The position numbers and the translations under genes were made by a program. Source: Sinorhizobium sp. (lineage in GTDB: Bacteria; Pseudomonadota; Alphaproteobacteria; Rhizobiales; Rhizobiaceae). From it: a stretch of DNA of 5,551 bases. This document shows positions 1 to 5,551 of this stretch, piece after piece; position 1 is the first letter of the stretch, and the number at the start of each line of letters is the position of its first letter. Where the stretch lies: assembly GCA_031178305.1 (NCBI GenBank), contig JAPSJG010000283.1, positions 1 through 5,551 of the forward strand. The letters run 5' to 3'. A model generated the notes under the pieces. That model searched no databases. It worked only from the letters and a program-made list of their open reading frames with translations, and was not told the origin of the DNA.

Positions 1-1
1 C

Positions 2-892
2 GTGCCCGTTCTGCTCGGTGCTGCAGCCTTCGAGGAAGGCGGAAACCAAGGTGTCGCCTTCGTGCTCGATCTGACTGAGCGCAAGCGAGCCGAGGGGGCG
101 TTGCGAGAGAGCGAGGAAGCTCTGCGCCAGGCGCAGGGGCAACTGGCCCACGCGAACCGCGTCGATACCATGGGGCAGCTCACGGCCTCGATCGCTCATG
201 AAGTGAACCAGCCGTTAGCCGCGTCGGTCACCAACGCCCAGGCCGCTTTGCGCTGGTTGGGCACCCATCCTCCTAATCTGGAGGAGGTGCGAAACGCGCT
301 CGCCCGCATAGTCGAGAATGCCAATCGAGCCGGTGAAGTCGTCGGCCGGATCCGCGCATTGATCAAGAAGGCACCCCCTCATAGGGAGCGGTTCGACCTC
401 AATGAAGCCGTTCGTGATGTGATTGCACTGACCCGGAGCGAAGTGCTCCGGCATGGCGTCTCGCTCGATACCGAGTTTGCGACGAGGCTGCCATCCGTGG
501 AAGGCGATCGAGTCCAAGTGCAACAGGTAATCCTCAATCTCGTCATGAACGCAATTGAGGCAATGAACGGCACTGATGAGGGGGGGCGCCGGTTGCTGGT
601 CAGCACGCGCGATAAGGCCCCGCACAGCGTCGTGGTCGCCGTGAGCGATTCGGGCCCCGGCCTGGACCCGCAGAATTTCGACCGCGTCTTTGAGGCTTTC
701 TACACCACCAAATCCAGCGGCATGGGCATGGGTCTGGCGATTTGCCGTTCGACCATCGAAGCTCACGGCGGACGGCTGTGGGCTAGCGCGAATGAACCTC
801 GTGGGGCAGTGTTTCAGTTCACTCTGCCTCTCGACCGCGACGAAATCGCAGGCGCAGAGCATGCCGCCCAAATGGCAGCGTTAAAAAACTGA
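2..892 (+). CDS. PAS/HisKA sensor histidine kinase, 3' portion (5' end outside window)
   Basis: This is the C-terminal 296 residues of a two-component sensor kinase, which autophosphorylates on histidine with ATP and passes the phosphate to a response regulator. The first ~30 residues look like the end of a PAS/PAC sensor domain (DLTERKRAE at 23-31), followed by a short helical linker. The HisKA box is ASIAHEVNQPLAA (62-74), with H66 as the likely phospho-acceptor. The HATPase_c domain has an N-box (NLVMNAIEAM, 179-188), G1 (DSGPGL, 216-221), F-box (FEAFYTTK, 230-237) and G2 (GMGMGLAICRS, 240-250), ending at FTLP. All catalytic boxes are intact. The GTG at position 2 is probably an internal valine codon, because the PAS domain is cut at the window edge. 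No transmembrane segment is visible in this part. The resemblance is to soluble-type rhizobial PAS kinases often paired with FixJ/LuxR-type regulators, but no regulator lies in the window. Its signal is unknown, and a link to the downstream transport operon is only inferred from adjacency. Confidence 0.93.
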   Translation: MPVLLGAAAFEEGGNQGVAFVLDLTERKRAEGALRESEEALRQAQGQLAHANRVDTMGQLTASIAHEVNQPLAASVTNAQAALRWLGTHPPNLEEVRNALARIVENANRAGEVVGRIRALIKKAPPHRERFDLNEAVRDVIALTRSEVLRHGVSLDTEFATRLPSVEGDRVQVQQVILNLVMNAIEAMNGTDEGGRRLLVSTRDKAPHSVVVAVSDSGPGLDPQNFDRVFEAFYTTKSSGMGMGLAICRSTIEAHGGRLWASANEPRGAVFQFTLPLDRDEIAGAEHAAQMAALKN

Positions 893-997
893 CGGGACGA
901 ACGGCTGGCTTAATCTCTTGCAGCATAGATCCAGCGTGGGAATGACAAGGGAGACGGCCGGGGGCGTGGCCGGATTGAATTCGCCCACCTCATGACG

Positions 998-1004
998 AAG
1001 GAGG
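998..1004 (+). promoter_or_regulatory. Shine-Dalgarno that fixes the binding-protein start
   Basis: AAGGAGG lies 5 bases before the ATG at 1010. It lies inside the reading frame that would start at the earlier ATG (992), and that ATG has no comparable site in front of it. This is why 1010 is preferred as the start. Confidence 0.75.
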
Positions 1005-1009
1005 AGACC

Positions 1010-2245
1010 ATGGGTATCTACAAATACGCTGTGCTGGGCGGCGCCTTCGCGCTTGCGAGCGTTTTAAATTTCTGCGTTGCGGCCAAGGCCGAGGATGCGA
1101 CGATCTCCGTCTGGTCGCAGGATGGCGACATTCGGCCGGCGCCGAACCTGATTGCCGACTACAATAAGCTTAATACGGACATCAAGGTCGAGTATCGGGA
1201 GGTTCCGTTTGACGATCTGGTCAACGAGGCGCTGCGTGCGTATTCGACTGGCCAAGCTCCGGATATCATCGCGGTTGACAATCCGGAACATGCGCTCTTC
1301 GCCTCGCGCGGGGCCTTTCTCGACCTGACCGACAGGATCGCGAAGTCTATGGTGATCAAGCCGGAAAACTACTTCCCCGGCCCGCTCGCCTCCACCATGT
1401 GGAAAGGCAGGCATTACGGCGTTCCCAAGGCGACGAATACGATCGCGCTCTACTACAACAAGGACATGTTCAAGGCGAAAGGTCTTGATCCCGACAGGCC
1501 GCCACAGACATGGGCTGAACTGCTGGACGCCGCTCGAAAGCTCACGGATCCGGCTGCCAATGTCTACGGCATAGCCTTTTCGGCCAAGGCGAGCGAGGAG
1601 GGCACGTTCCAGTTCCTCCCCTGGGCTCAGATGGCCGGTGTCAGCTACGAGAACATCAACACCGATGGCGCGGTCAAAGCGCTCGAAACCTGGAAACTGT
1701 TTCTTGACGAGAGGCTTGCATCCCCGGATACGCTGACGCGCGGCCAGTCGGACTCGACCGCCACCTTCAATTCGGGAAACGCGGCAATGGCAATTTCCGG
1801 TCCCTGGGAACTCGACCGCATGGTTGCGGAGGCGAAGTTCGACTGGGGCGTGACGTTGCTGCCGGTGCCTGAAGAGGGAGCCGAACGGTCCTCTTCCATG
1901 GGCGACTTCAACTGGGCGATCTTCTCCAGCACGAAGCATCCTGACGAGGCTTTCAAGGTGCTGGAATATTTCGTCTCCCAGGATGACCGCATGTTCAGGG
2001 ACTTCGGCCTGCTGCCGGCCCGAACCGATATTCCTATCGCAGAGACCGGCCAGCCACTTAAGGATGCGGCGCTCAAGGTCTTTCTCGAGCAGCTCAAATA
2101 CGCCAAGCCTCGGGGGCCGCATCCTGAATGGCCGAAGATCTCCAAGGCAATCCAGGATGCCATCCAGTCGGCGCTTACCGGGCAGATGTCTTCCAGGGAG
2201 GCACTTGATCAGGCAGCAAAAAAGATCAAGGCCGTGCTCGGCTGA
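1010..2245 (+). CDS. ABC sugar-type extracellular solute-binding protein (SBP_bac_1/MalE-UgpB family)
   Basis: This 411-residue periplasmic protein would capture a carbohydrate or polyol-like solute and deliver it to the inner-membrane permeases. The N-terminus is a Sec signal peptide: a short start, a hydrophobic stretch (about 7-25) and a probable cleavage at AKA|ED after residue 27. Family-typical features are the N-terminal lobe strand ISVWSQ, YGVP (136-139), YYNKD (148-152), followed by a TWAELLDAARKLTD-like segment, the ligand-lobe motif AISGPWEL (near 261-268), LPVPEEG (284-290), GDFNWAIF (298-305) and HPDEAFKVLEYF (310-321). Length is normal and no defect is seen. The alternative ATG at 992 would add six residues (MTKEET) but has no ribosome site. 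It is the first gene of a MalEFG-type operon with permeases directly downstream. The real substrate cannot be read from the sequence. No convincing promoter was found in the ~117 bp before it. Confidence 0.93.
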   Translation: MGIYKYAVLGGAFALASVLNFCVAAKAEDATISVWSQDGDIRPAPNLIADYNKLNTDIKVEYREVPFDDLVNEALRAYSTGQAPDIIAVDNPEHALFASRGAFLDLTDRIAKSMVIKPENYFPGPLASTMWKGRHYGVPKATNTIALYYNKDMFKAKGLDPDRPPQTWAELLDAARKLTDPAANVYGIAFSAKASEEGTFQFLPWAQMAGVSYENINTDGAVKALETWKLFLDERLASPDTLTRGQSDSTATFNSGNAAMAISGPWELDRMVAEAKFDWGVTLLPVPEEGAERSSSMGDFNWAIFSSTKHPDEAFKVLEYFVSQDDRMFRDFGLLPARTDIPIAETGQPLKDAALKVFLEQLKYAKPRGPHPEWPKISKAIQDAIQSALTGQMSSREALDQAAKKIKAVLG

Positions 2246-2264
2246 AAAGAACAGTGTTCGCAGC

Positions 2265-2269
2265 GGAGG
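2265..2269 (+). promoter_or_regulatory. Candidate ribosome-binding site for the first permease
   Basis: GGAGG lies 21 bases before the TTG at 2291, too far to serve that codon well, but only 9 bases before an in-frame ATT at 2279. A second, weaker purine run (AAGGGG, 2282-2287) lies 3 bases before the TTG. The arrangement suggests that translation was once initiated at 2279, perhaps from an ATG. Confidence 0.4.
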
Positions 2270-2290
2270 TGGGCGCCCATTAAGGGGATC

Positions 2291-3181
2291 TTGTCCAGTT
2301 TCGTCAATGGCAAGGGCTTCGACATTGCGCTCGTTGCGCTGCCGCTCACTTTCCTGCTTACCCTTTCCGGACTGCCGCTCATCTACAACGGGCTGATGAG
2401 TTTTCAGCAAGTGGACCTGTTCAGCCTGGGAACCTTCTGGCGGCCCTTCGTAGGCCTCAAGAATTACACCGAACTCTTCGCAATGCCGGAAACCTGGCCG
2501 ATCTTCGCCAACACGGCCATATTCGTCGTCTCATCCATTGTCGGCCAGTTCCTGATCGGTTTCGGGCTGGCCCTCTTCTTCTGGACGAATTTTCCGGGTG
2601 CCAGCTGGCTGCGTGGCCTTTTCCTGGTTTCCTGGGTGATGCCGGGTCTCGTCGTCGGGGCGATCTGGAGCTGGATTCTCTCGGGCGACTTCGGCGTTCT
2701 GAATTTCCTCTTGCGCGAAAGTGGCCTGACCTATGGCAATGTCTTCTGGCGTTCTGACCCGAACTACTCATCGTGGGGAGTAATCGTCGCCAATATCTGG
2801 TTTGGGACTTCCTTTAACATGATCCTTCTGTCGGTCGGCCTGTCGGCCATTCCAGCCGACCTCTATGAAGCCGCAGAACTTGACGGCGCGAATGCGTGGC
2901 AGCGTTTCCGGACCATCACCCTCCCGATGATGCGCTCCTCCATTGGTGCCATCATGGCGCTCGGCCTCATCTTCACGCTGCAGCAGTTCGATCTCTTCGC
3001 AGCCATTACCAACGGCGGACCGAACAACTCGTCCAATGTTGCCCAGTACTGGGCCTGGGAACTGTCCTTCCGCCAGTACGACTTCGCCAAGGGCGCGACG
3101 GTCTCCGTTATCATGATCGTCTTCGTGATCCTCGCCTCGATCGTCTATGTCCGATCGACGCGCCATGAGGCGCGGCGATGA
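2291..3181 (+). CDS. ABC sugar transporter permease, MalF/UgpA type
   Basis: This 296-residue inner-membrane permease forms half of the transmembrane channel of a CUT1-type importer. I see about six hydrophobic segments: ~11-33, 72-98, 107-130, 162-186, 217-238 and 270-287. The cytoplasmic EAA loop that docks on the ATPase is intact: YEAAELDGA (192-200) followed by ITLP (209-212). Length is typical of short MalF homologues such as UgpA. The start is uncertain: there is no ATG or GTG in frame between the upstream stop and the first membrane segment, so TTG 2291 is used here. ATT 2279, four codons upstream, has the better-placed Shine-Dalgarno. The gene follows the binding protein after 45 bp and ends in a 4-base ATGA overlap with the second permease, implying translational coupling. 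It needs a partner permease and an ATPase. The partner is broken and the ATPase is absent here. Confidence 0.9.
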   Translation: MSSFVNGKGFDIALVALPLTFLLTLSGLPLIYNGLMSFQQVDLFSLGTFWRPFVGLKNYTELFAMPETWPIFANTAIFVVSSIVGQFLIGFGLALFFWTNFPGASWLRGLFLVSWVMPGLVVGAIWSWILSGDFGVLNFLLRESGLTYGNVFWRSDPNYSSWGVIVANIWFGTSFNMILLSVGLSAIPADLYEAAELDGANAWQRFRTITLPMMRSSIGAIMALGLIFTLQQFDLFAAITNGGPNNSSNVAQYWAWELSFRQYDFAKGATVSVIMIVFVILASIVYVRSTRHEARR

Positions 3182-3972
3182 GGCACACCTTCCGCGAAAA
3201 GCTGATGCTGGCGGTGGCGCTTGTGTTCACTGCCATCTACCTGTTCCCGCTTTACTGGATGTACGTCACCGCGCTTAAATCCGGCTGGGCGATATTCGCA
3301 AGTCCTCCGGCCTTCTGGCCGGCCGACCCCCAGTGGCAGATCTATGCCGAGGTCTGGCAGAGTCGCAATATGGGCCGCTACATCTGGAACTCGCTGGTTA
3401 TTGCTTTCGGTGCCGTCGCGCCTATGTGCTGGCCCGCTACCGAAATGGCTGGGTGGATGTCGGTCTCTTCCTCATCCTCATGCTGCAGGTCCTACCCGCA
3501 TCGCTGATGATCACGCCGATCTTCGTCGGCTTCTCACAAATCGGCCTGCTCCGGTACCCTCGTCTCGCAGTCATCCTGGCGATCGCCGCCAAGAGCATGC
3601 CCTTCTTCGTCGTGCTGGTGCGCACGGCCTTCGTGAGCGTTCCGCAGGAGTTGGAGGAGGCGGGTGGACGGAGATTCCCGCGTCGGAGCGTTTTTCCGTA
3701 TCGCCTTGCCGCTCGCCCGGAACGGCATCGTAGTCAGCGCCATTCTGATCTTTATGCAAGCTTTCGGCGAGTTCGTCTATTCAAGGTCCATAATCCAGAG
3801 GGCCGAGCTGCAACCGGCCAGCATCGGGCTCAACAGCTTCATGGGCCCTAACACCAACGAATGGAATGGCATCATGGCCTATGCGGCCATCTATGTAACC
3901 CCAATACTGGTCGCTTTTGTCCTCCTGCAGCGCGGCATCATCTCCGGCCTTACCTCGGGCGCCTTGAGGTGA
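3178..3972 (+). pseudogene. Disrupted ABC sugar transporter permease, MalG/UgpE type (two frame-shifting deletions)
   Basis: This would be the second permease of the importer, starting at the ATG that overlaps the first permease's stop. Three family-like pieces lie in two frames. Residues from 3178 to about 3420 (frame 1) give the N-terminal membrane segment and the start of the second (YIWNSLVIAFGAVA). From about 3420 to 3662 (frame 3) comes AYVLARYRNGW through VLPASLMITPIF to VPQELEEA. From 3664 to the stop (frame 1) comes VDGDSRVGAFFRIALPLAR and the last membrane segments. Compared with the usual MalG pattern, about ten residues are missing between NSLVIAFGAV and AYVLAR, and two residues plus the frame are lost inside the EAA loop (EEAA-x-VDGD expected). 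The deletions are inferred as about 28 or 31 nt and 5 nt, together a multiple of three. Reading straight from the ATG hits TGA at 3505-3507 after 109 residues. An intact gene would encode about 275 residues. Sequencing or assembly error is the main alternative. Confidence 0.85.
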
Positions 3973-3986
3973 TCTCCATCGAGAAC

Positions 3987-4514
3987 TCAGAGCGTGCGGT
4001 ATCCCCGGTCCACATAAATGAGAGGCGGCCGCTTTTCGCCGTACCGGACGTCGATCACTTCGCCGAAGAGGATCGCGTGTGTCGCCATGATCTTGATCTC
4101 GAGGAGACGGCAATCCAAGGCGACGATTGCGTCGGTGAGGATGGGTGCGCCGGTCGTAAGTTGCATCCATCGGCCAAGCTCGAAGCGCCGCTCCATGTCG
4201 AGCTGATCGCGGCCGGAGAAGGCGTGCGCCAGCGCCAGATGCTGCGCGCCGAGGAGGTTCAGGGCAAAATTGCCGCTGCGCGAAAAGATGTCGTTGCGCG
4301 GATTGGCGGCGTTCAGGCAGGCAAGGACCGTCGGCGGATCGTCCGAAACCGAACAGGAGGCCGTGATCGTGACGCCTCGGCGCTCGGCGCCATCGGCCGC
4401 AGTGATCAACTGCACATGATGCGACATGCGACTCATCGCGTCGCGGTAGGCTATCGGGTCCAGCCGGGTTTTCTCCAACACATCTCGCTCCGGATCGAGG
4501 TTTCGCACATACAT
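3987..4514 (-). CDS. Flavin reductase-domain protein (FMN-binding split barrel)
   Basis: This 175-residue cytoplasmic protein belongs to the flavin reductase-like (HpaC/RutF-type) superfamily, which uses NAD(P)H to reduce FMN or FAD for a partner monooxygenase. The domain spans about 22-173. Recognisable blocks are YRDAMSRMSHHVQLIT (23-38), GVTITASCSVSDDPP (47-61), the following LACLN strand, SGNFALNLL (80-88), ILFGEVIDVRYG (148-159) and the C-terminal PLIYVDRGYRTL (164-175). Length fits single-domain reductases of two-component monooxygenases. The ATG at 4514 has no clear Shine-Dalgarno, and the first ~20 residues precede the domain, so a later start is possible. It is convergent with the broken permease (14 bp between stops) and divergent from the binding-protein gene at 4709. 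No oxygenase gene is in the window, so its partner and substrate are unknown. Some family members are flavoproteins of other function. Confidence 0.9.
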   Translation of the reverse strand: MYVRNLDPERDVLEKTRLDPIAYRDAMSRMSHHVQLITAADGAERRGVTITASCSVSDDPPTVLACLNAANPRNDIFSRSGNFALNLLGAQHLALAHAFSGRDQLDMERRFELGRWMQLTTGAPILTDAIVALDCRLLEIKIMATHAILFGEVIDVRYGEKRPPLIYVDRGYRTL

Positions 4515-4537
4515 AGACTGTCATGCAAATTATGAAA

Positions 4538-4549
4538 CCGGGCGCCCGG
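4538..4549. promoter_or_regulatory. Perfect 12-bp palindrome in divergent intergenic region
   Basis: CCGGGCGCCCGG is a perfect inverted repeat, 23 bp upstream of the flavin reductase start and about 160 bp upstream of the binding-protein start. Its position would suit an operator for a dimeric regulator acting on the reductase gene. It is very GC-rich, however, and short GC palindromes arise by chance in such genomes. No T-run follows on either side, so it is not a terminator. Confidence 0.3.
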
Positions 4550-4655
4550 AAAATCTTGCCACGGAGCGCATGTGTATGACGCAGATGACATGAACGCACG
4601 GCGGTCAATCTGACGATCGGCTGCGACAAGGCCGGCGACCGCACCATCTTTTCCT

Positions 4656-4683
4656 TTGACGGGCGGGGCCACTGCCTTAAAAC
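4656..4683 (+). promoter_or_regulatory. Possible sigma-70-type promoter for the LivJ-type binding protein
   Basis: TTGACG (4656-4661) and TAAAAC (4678-4683) are separated by 16 bp. The -35 matches the consensus TTGAC core well and the -10 matches 4 of 6 positions. Transcription would begin around 4690, leaving a leader of about 20 bases before the ATG at 4709. The leader has only a weak purine-rich stretch (GCGGGAAAAA, 4697-4706) as a ribosome site. This is prediction by eye only. Confidence 0.3.
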
Positions 4684-4708
4684 AAGGCAAGCGATAGCGG
4701 GAAAAAGC

Positions 4709-5551
4709 ATGTTGAAATCGATCCTTACGAGCCTCTTCATCGCTCAGATGGCATTGGCCGCACCTGCATTTGCCGCGGGGCTGAAGGTGGCCGTGGTCGC
4801 GCCTGTCGAGGGTCCGTTCGCCATGCTCGGAAAGCAGATGATCGACGGTGCGGCCTTCCAGGCCGGTGAGCGCGGGAGCGAGATCACCACAATCACCGAA
4901 AGCTGCGATCCGGCCGACGCCGACGCGCTCGCCAAAGCTCTCGTGGCCAGCGGTGCCGAGGCGGCGATCGGTTTCCTCTGCACCGAGAGCCTGGAGGCAA
5001 TGCTGCCCGCGCTCGCTGAAAGCGGCATGCCGGCGATCACGCTCAGCGTGCGCTCGGATATCCTCATGGAGGATGTACTCAAGAAGAAATGGCCGCTGTA
5101 CCGGCTCGCTCCAAGCGGCAAGGCCGAATCAGCGGCGGTCACCGATACCATCATCGCGAACTGGAGGGACAGGCCGCTCGCGCTGATCGACGATGGAACG
5201 ATCCACAGCCGGGAACTCGTCGAAAGCGTCCGCAATGCTCTCGCCGAAATCGGGATCACCCCGGTCTTCACCGACACCTACCGTCCCGCTCAGGAACAGC
5301 AGGTAAGCCTCGTCCGCCGATTGGCCAAGAGCGGTGCCACGCATGTCTTTACCGGCGGCGATCGCAACGACACGGCCGTGATCGCGCGCGACGCGAAGGC
5401 TGAAAATGTGCCGATCACCATGATCGGCGGCGATGTGCTGAATGCGGCCGACCTCAACGTGCCGCTGGAGAATGGGGTATTCGCAGTGACCGTTCCGGAT
5501 CCCGCGCGATCGCGCGACGCAGCTCCCGTGGTCAAGGCAATGCGGGCGGCC
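4709..5551 (+). CDS. ABC transporter substrate-binding protein, branched-chain amino-acid (LivJ/Peripla_BP_6) type, 5' portion
   Basis: This reading frame is open from ATG 4709 to the window edge (281 codons, no stop), so the gene is incomplete at its 3' end. Residues 1-22 are a Sec signal peptide (MLKSILTSLFIAQMALAAP, probable cleavage after AFA). The mature protein begins with the fold's first strand LKVAVVAPVEGPFAMLGKQM (25-44), then the helix with DGAAFQAGE. There are alternating strands and helices as in periplasmic binding protein type 1 folds: AAIGFLCTESLEAMLPAL (85-102), MPAITLS (107-113), YRLAPSG (131-137), PLALIDDG (156-163), the HVFTGG strand (212-217) and VPITMIGGD (234-242). Cysteines 66 and 91 are placed to form a disulfide like the one in the leucine/isoleucine/valine-binding protein. 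About 80-110 residues are probably missing past the edge. The ligand is not deducible: members bind amino acids, amides, urea and aromatic acids. Permease and ATPase genes would be expected to the right. Confidence 0.88.
   Translation, partial: MLKSILTSLFIAQMALAAPAFAAGLKVAVVAPVEGPFAMLGKQMIDGAAFQAGERGSEITTITESCDPADADALAKALVASGAEAAIGFLCTESLEAMLPALAESGMPAITLSVRSDILMEDVLKKKWPLYRLAPSGKAESAAVTDTIIANWRDRPLALIDDGTIHSRELVESVRNALAEIGITPVFTDTYRPAQEQQVSLVRRLAKSGATHVFTGGDRNDTAVIARDAKAENVPITMIGGDVLNAADLNVPLENGVFAVTVPDPARSRDAAPVVKAMRAA

Noticed and set aside
906..922. Sigma-54-like TGGC...TTGCA before the binding-protein operon
   Set aside because: The GG and GC elements are separated by 11 bases instead of the strict 10, and the rest of the consensus is poor.
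955..972. CGGCC/GGCCG inverted repeat between kinase and binding protein
   Set aside because: The stem is only 5 bp with an 8-base loop and no T-run, so it is not a convincing terminator or operator.
1064..2410. 448-codon open frame on the minus strand
   Set aside because: It is antisense to the well-supported binding-protein gene, its translation is arginine-rich and low in recognisable motifs, and long antisense frames are expected in GC-rich coding DNA.
3952..3970. ACCTC/GAGGT hairpin at the end of the broken permease
   Set aside because: It has a 5-bp stem, lies within coding sequence up to the stop, and lacks a T-tract. It is too weak to call a terminator between the convergent genes.
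3861..4535. 224-codon plus-strand frame across the flavin reductase
   Set aside because: It is a mirror of the reductase gene, with no domain or ribosome site to support it.
4589..4708. In-frame extension upstream of the LivJ-type ATG
   Set aside because: The frame is open back to 4589 but contains no ATG, GTG or TTG, and the signal peptide starts properly at 4709. It is treated as leader sequence.
3781..4740. 319-codon minus-strand frame spanning the flavin reductase gene and its upstream region
   Set aside because: It overlaps the flavin reductase in another frame and has no family motifs. The 175-residue reductase explains the coding signal.
4744..5277. 177-codon minus-strand frame at the right end
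   Set aside because: It is a serine/alanine-rich shadow of the LivJ-type protein, which has a signal peptide and family motifs on the plus strand.

Overview
The window looks like chromosomal or plasmid DNA of a Rhizobiales-type alphaproteobacterium. The evidence is high GC, strong G/C third-position bias, a rhizobial-style PAS/HisKA sensor kinase and a high density of ABC uptake genes. The genus cannot be fixed from the sequence alone.

Layout: (1) positions 2-892 hold the 3' part of a sensor histidine kinase gene that begins outside the window. (2) After a gap of about 117 bp comes a same-strand ABC sugar-uptake (CUT1/MalEFG-type) operon: a secreted solute-binding protein (1010-2245), a MalF-type permease (2291-3181) and a MalG-type permease that overlaps it by ATGA (3178-3972). 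The second permease is broken: its family-like sequence runs in frame 1, then frame 3, then frame 1 again, with residues missing at both junctions. No ATPase subunit gene is present. (3) Convergent to the operon, a flavin reductase-domain protein lies on the minus strand (3987-4514). (4) A 194-bp divergent intergenic region with a perfect 12-bp GC palindrome and a possible sigma-70 promoter separates it from a periplasmic binding protein of the branched-chain amino-acid (LivJ/Peripla_BP_6) type. That gene starts at 4709 and runs off the right edge, so it appears only as an open frame without a stop.

How the genes work together: the binding protein and first permease would capture and import a carbohydrate or polyol-like solute, but with the second permease disrupted and no ATPase nearby the importer is probably non-functional as sequenced. 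The first permease also lacks an ATG: it has either TTG at 2291, or ATT at 2279 behind the better Shine-Dalgarno. This fits a decaying operon. The flavin reductase would supply reduced flavin to a monooxygenase encoded elsewhere. The final binding protein probably opens a separate transport operon continuing to the right.

I see no RNA genes, insertion sequences, CRISPR arrays or phage genes, and no clear novel system. The most notable signal is the doubly deleted permease and its weakened upstream neighbour.
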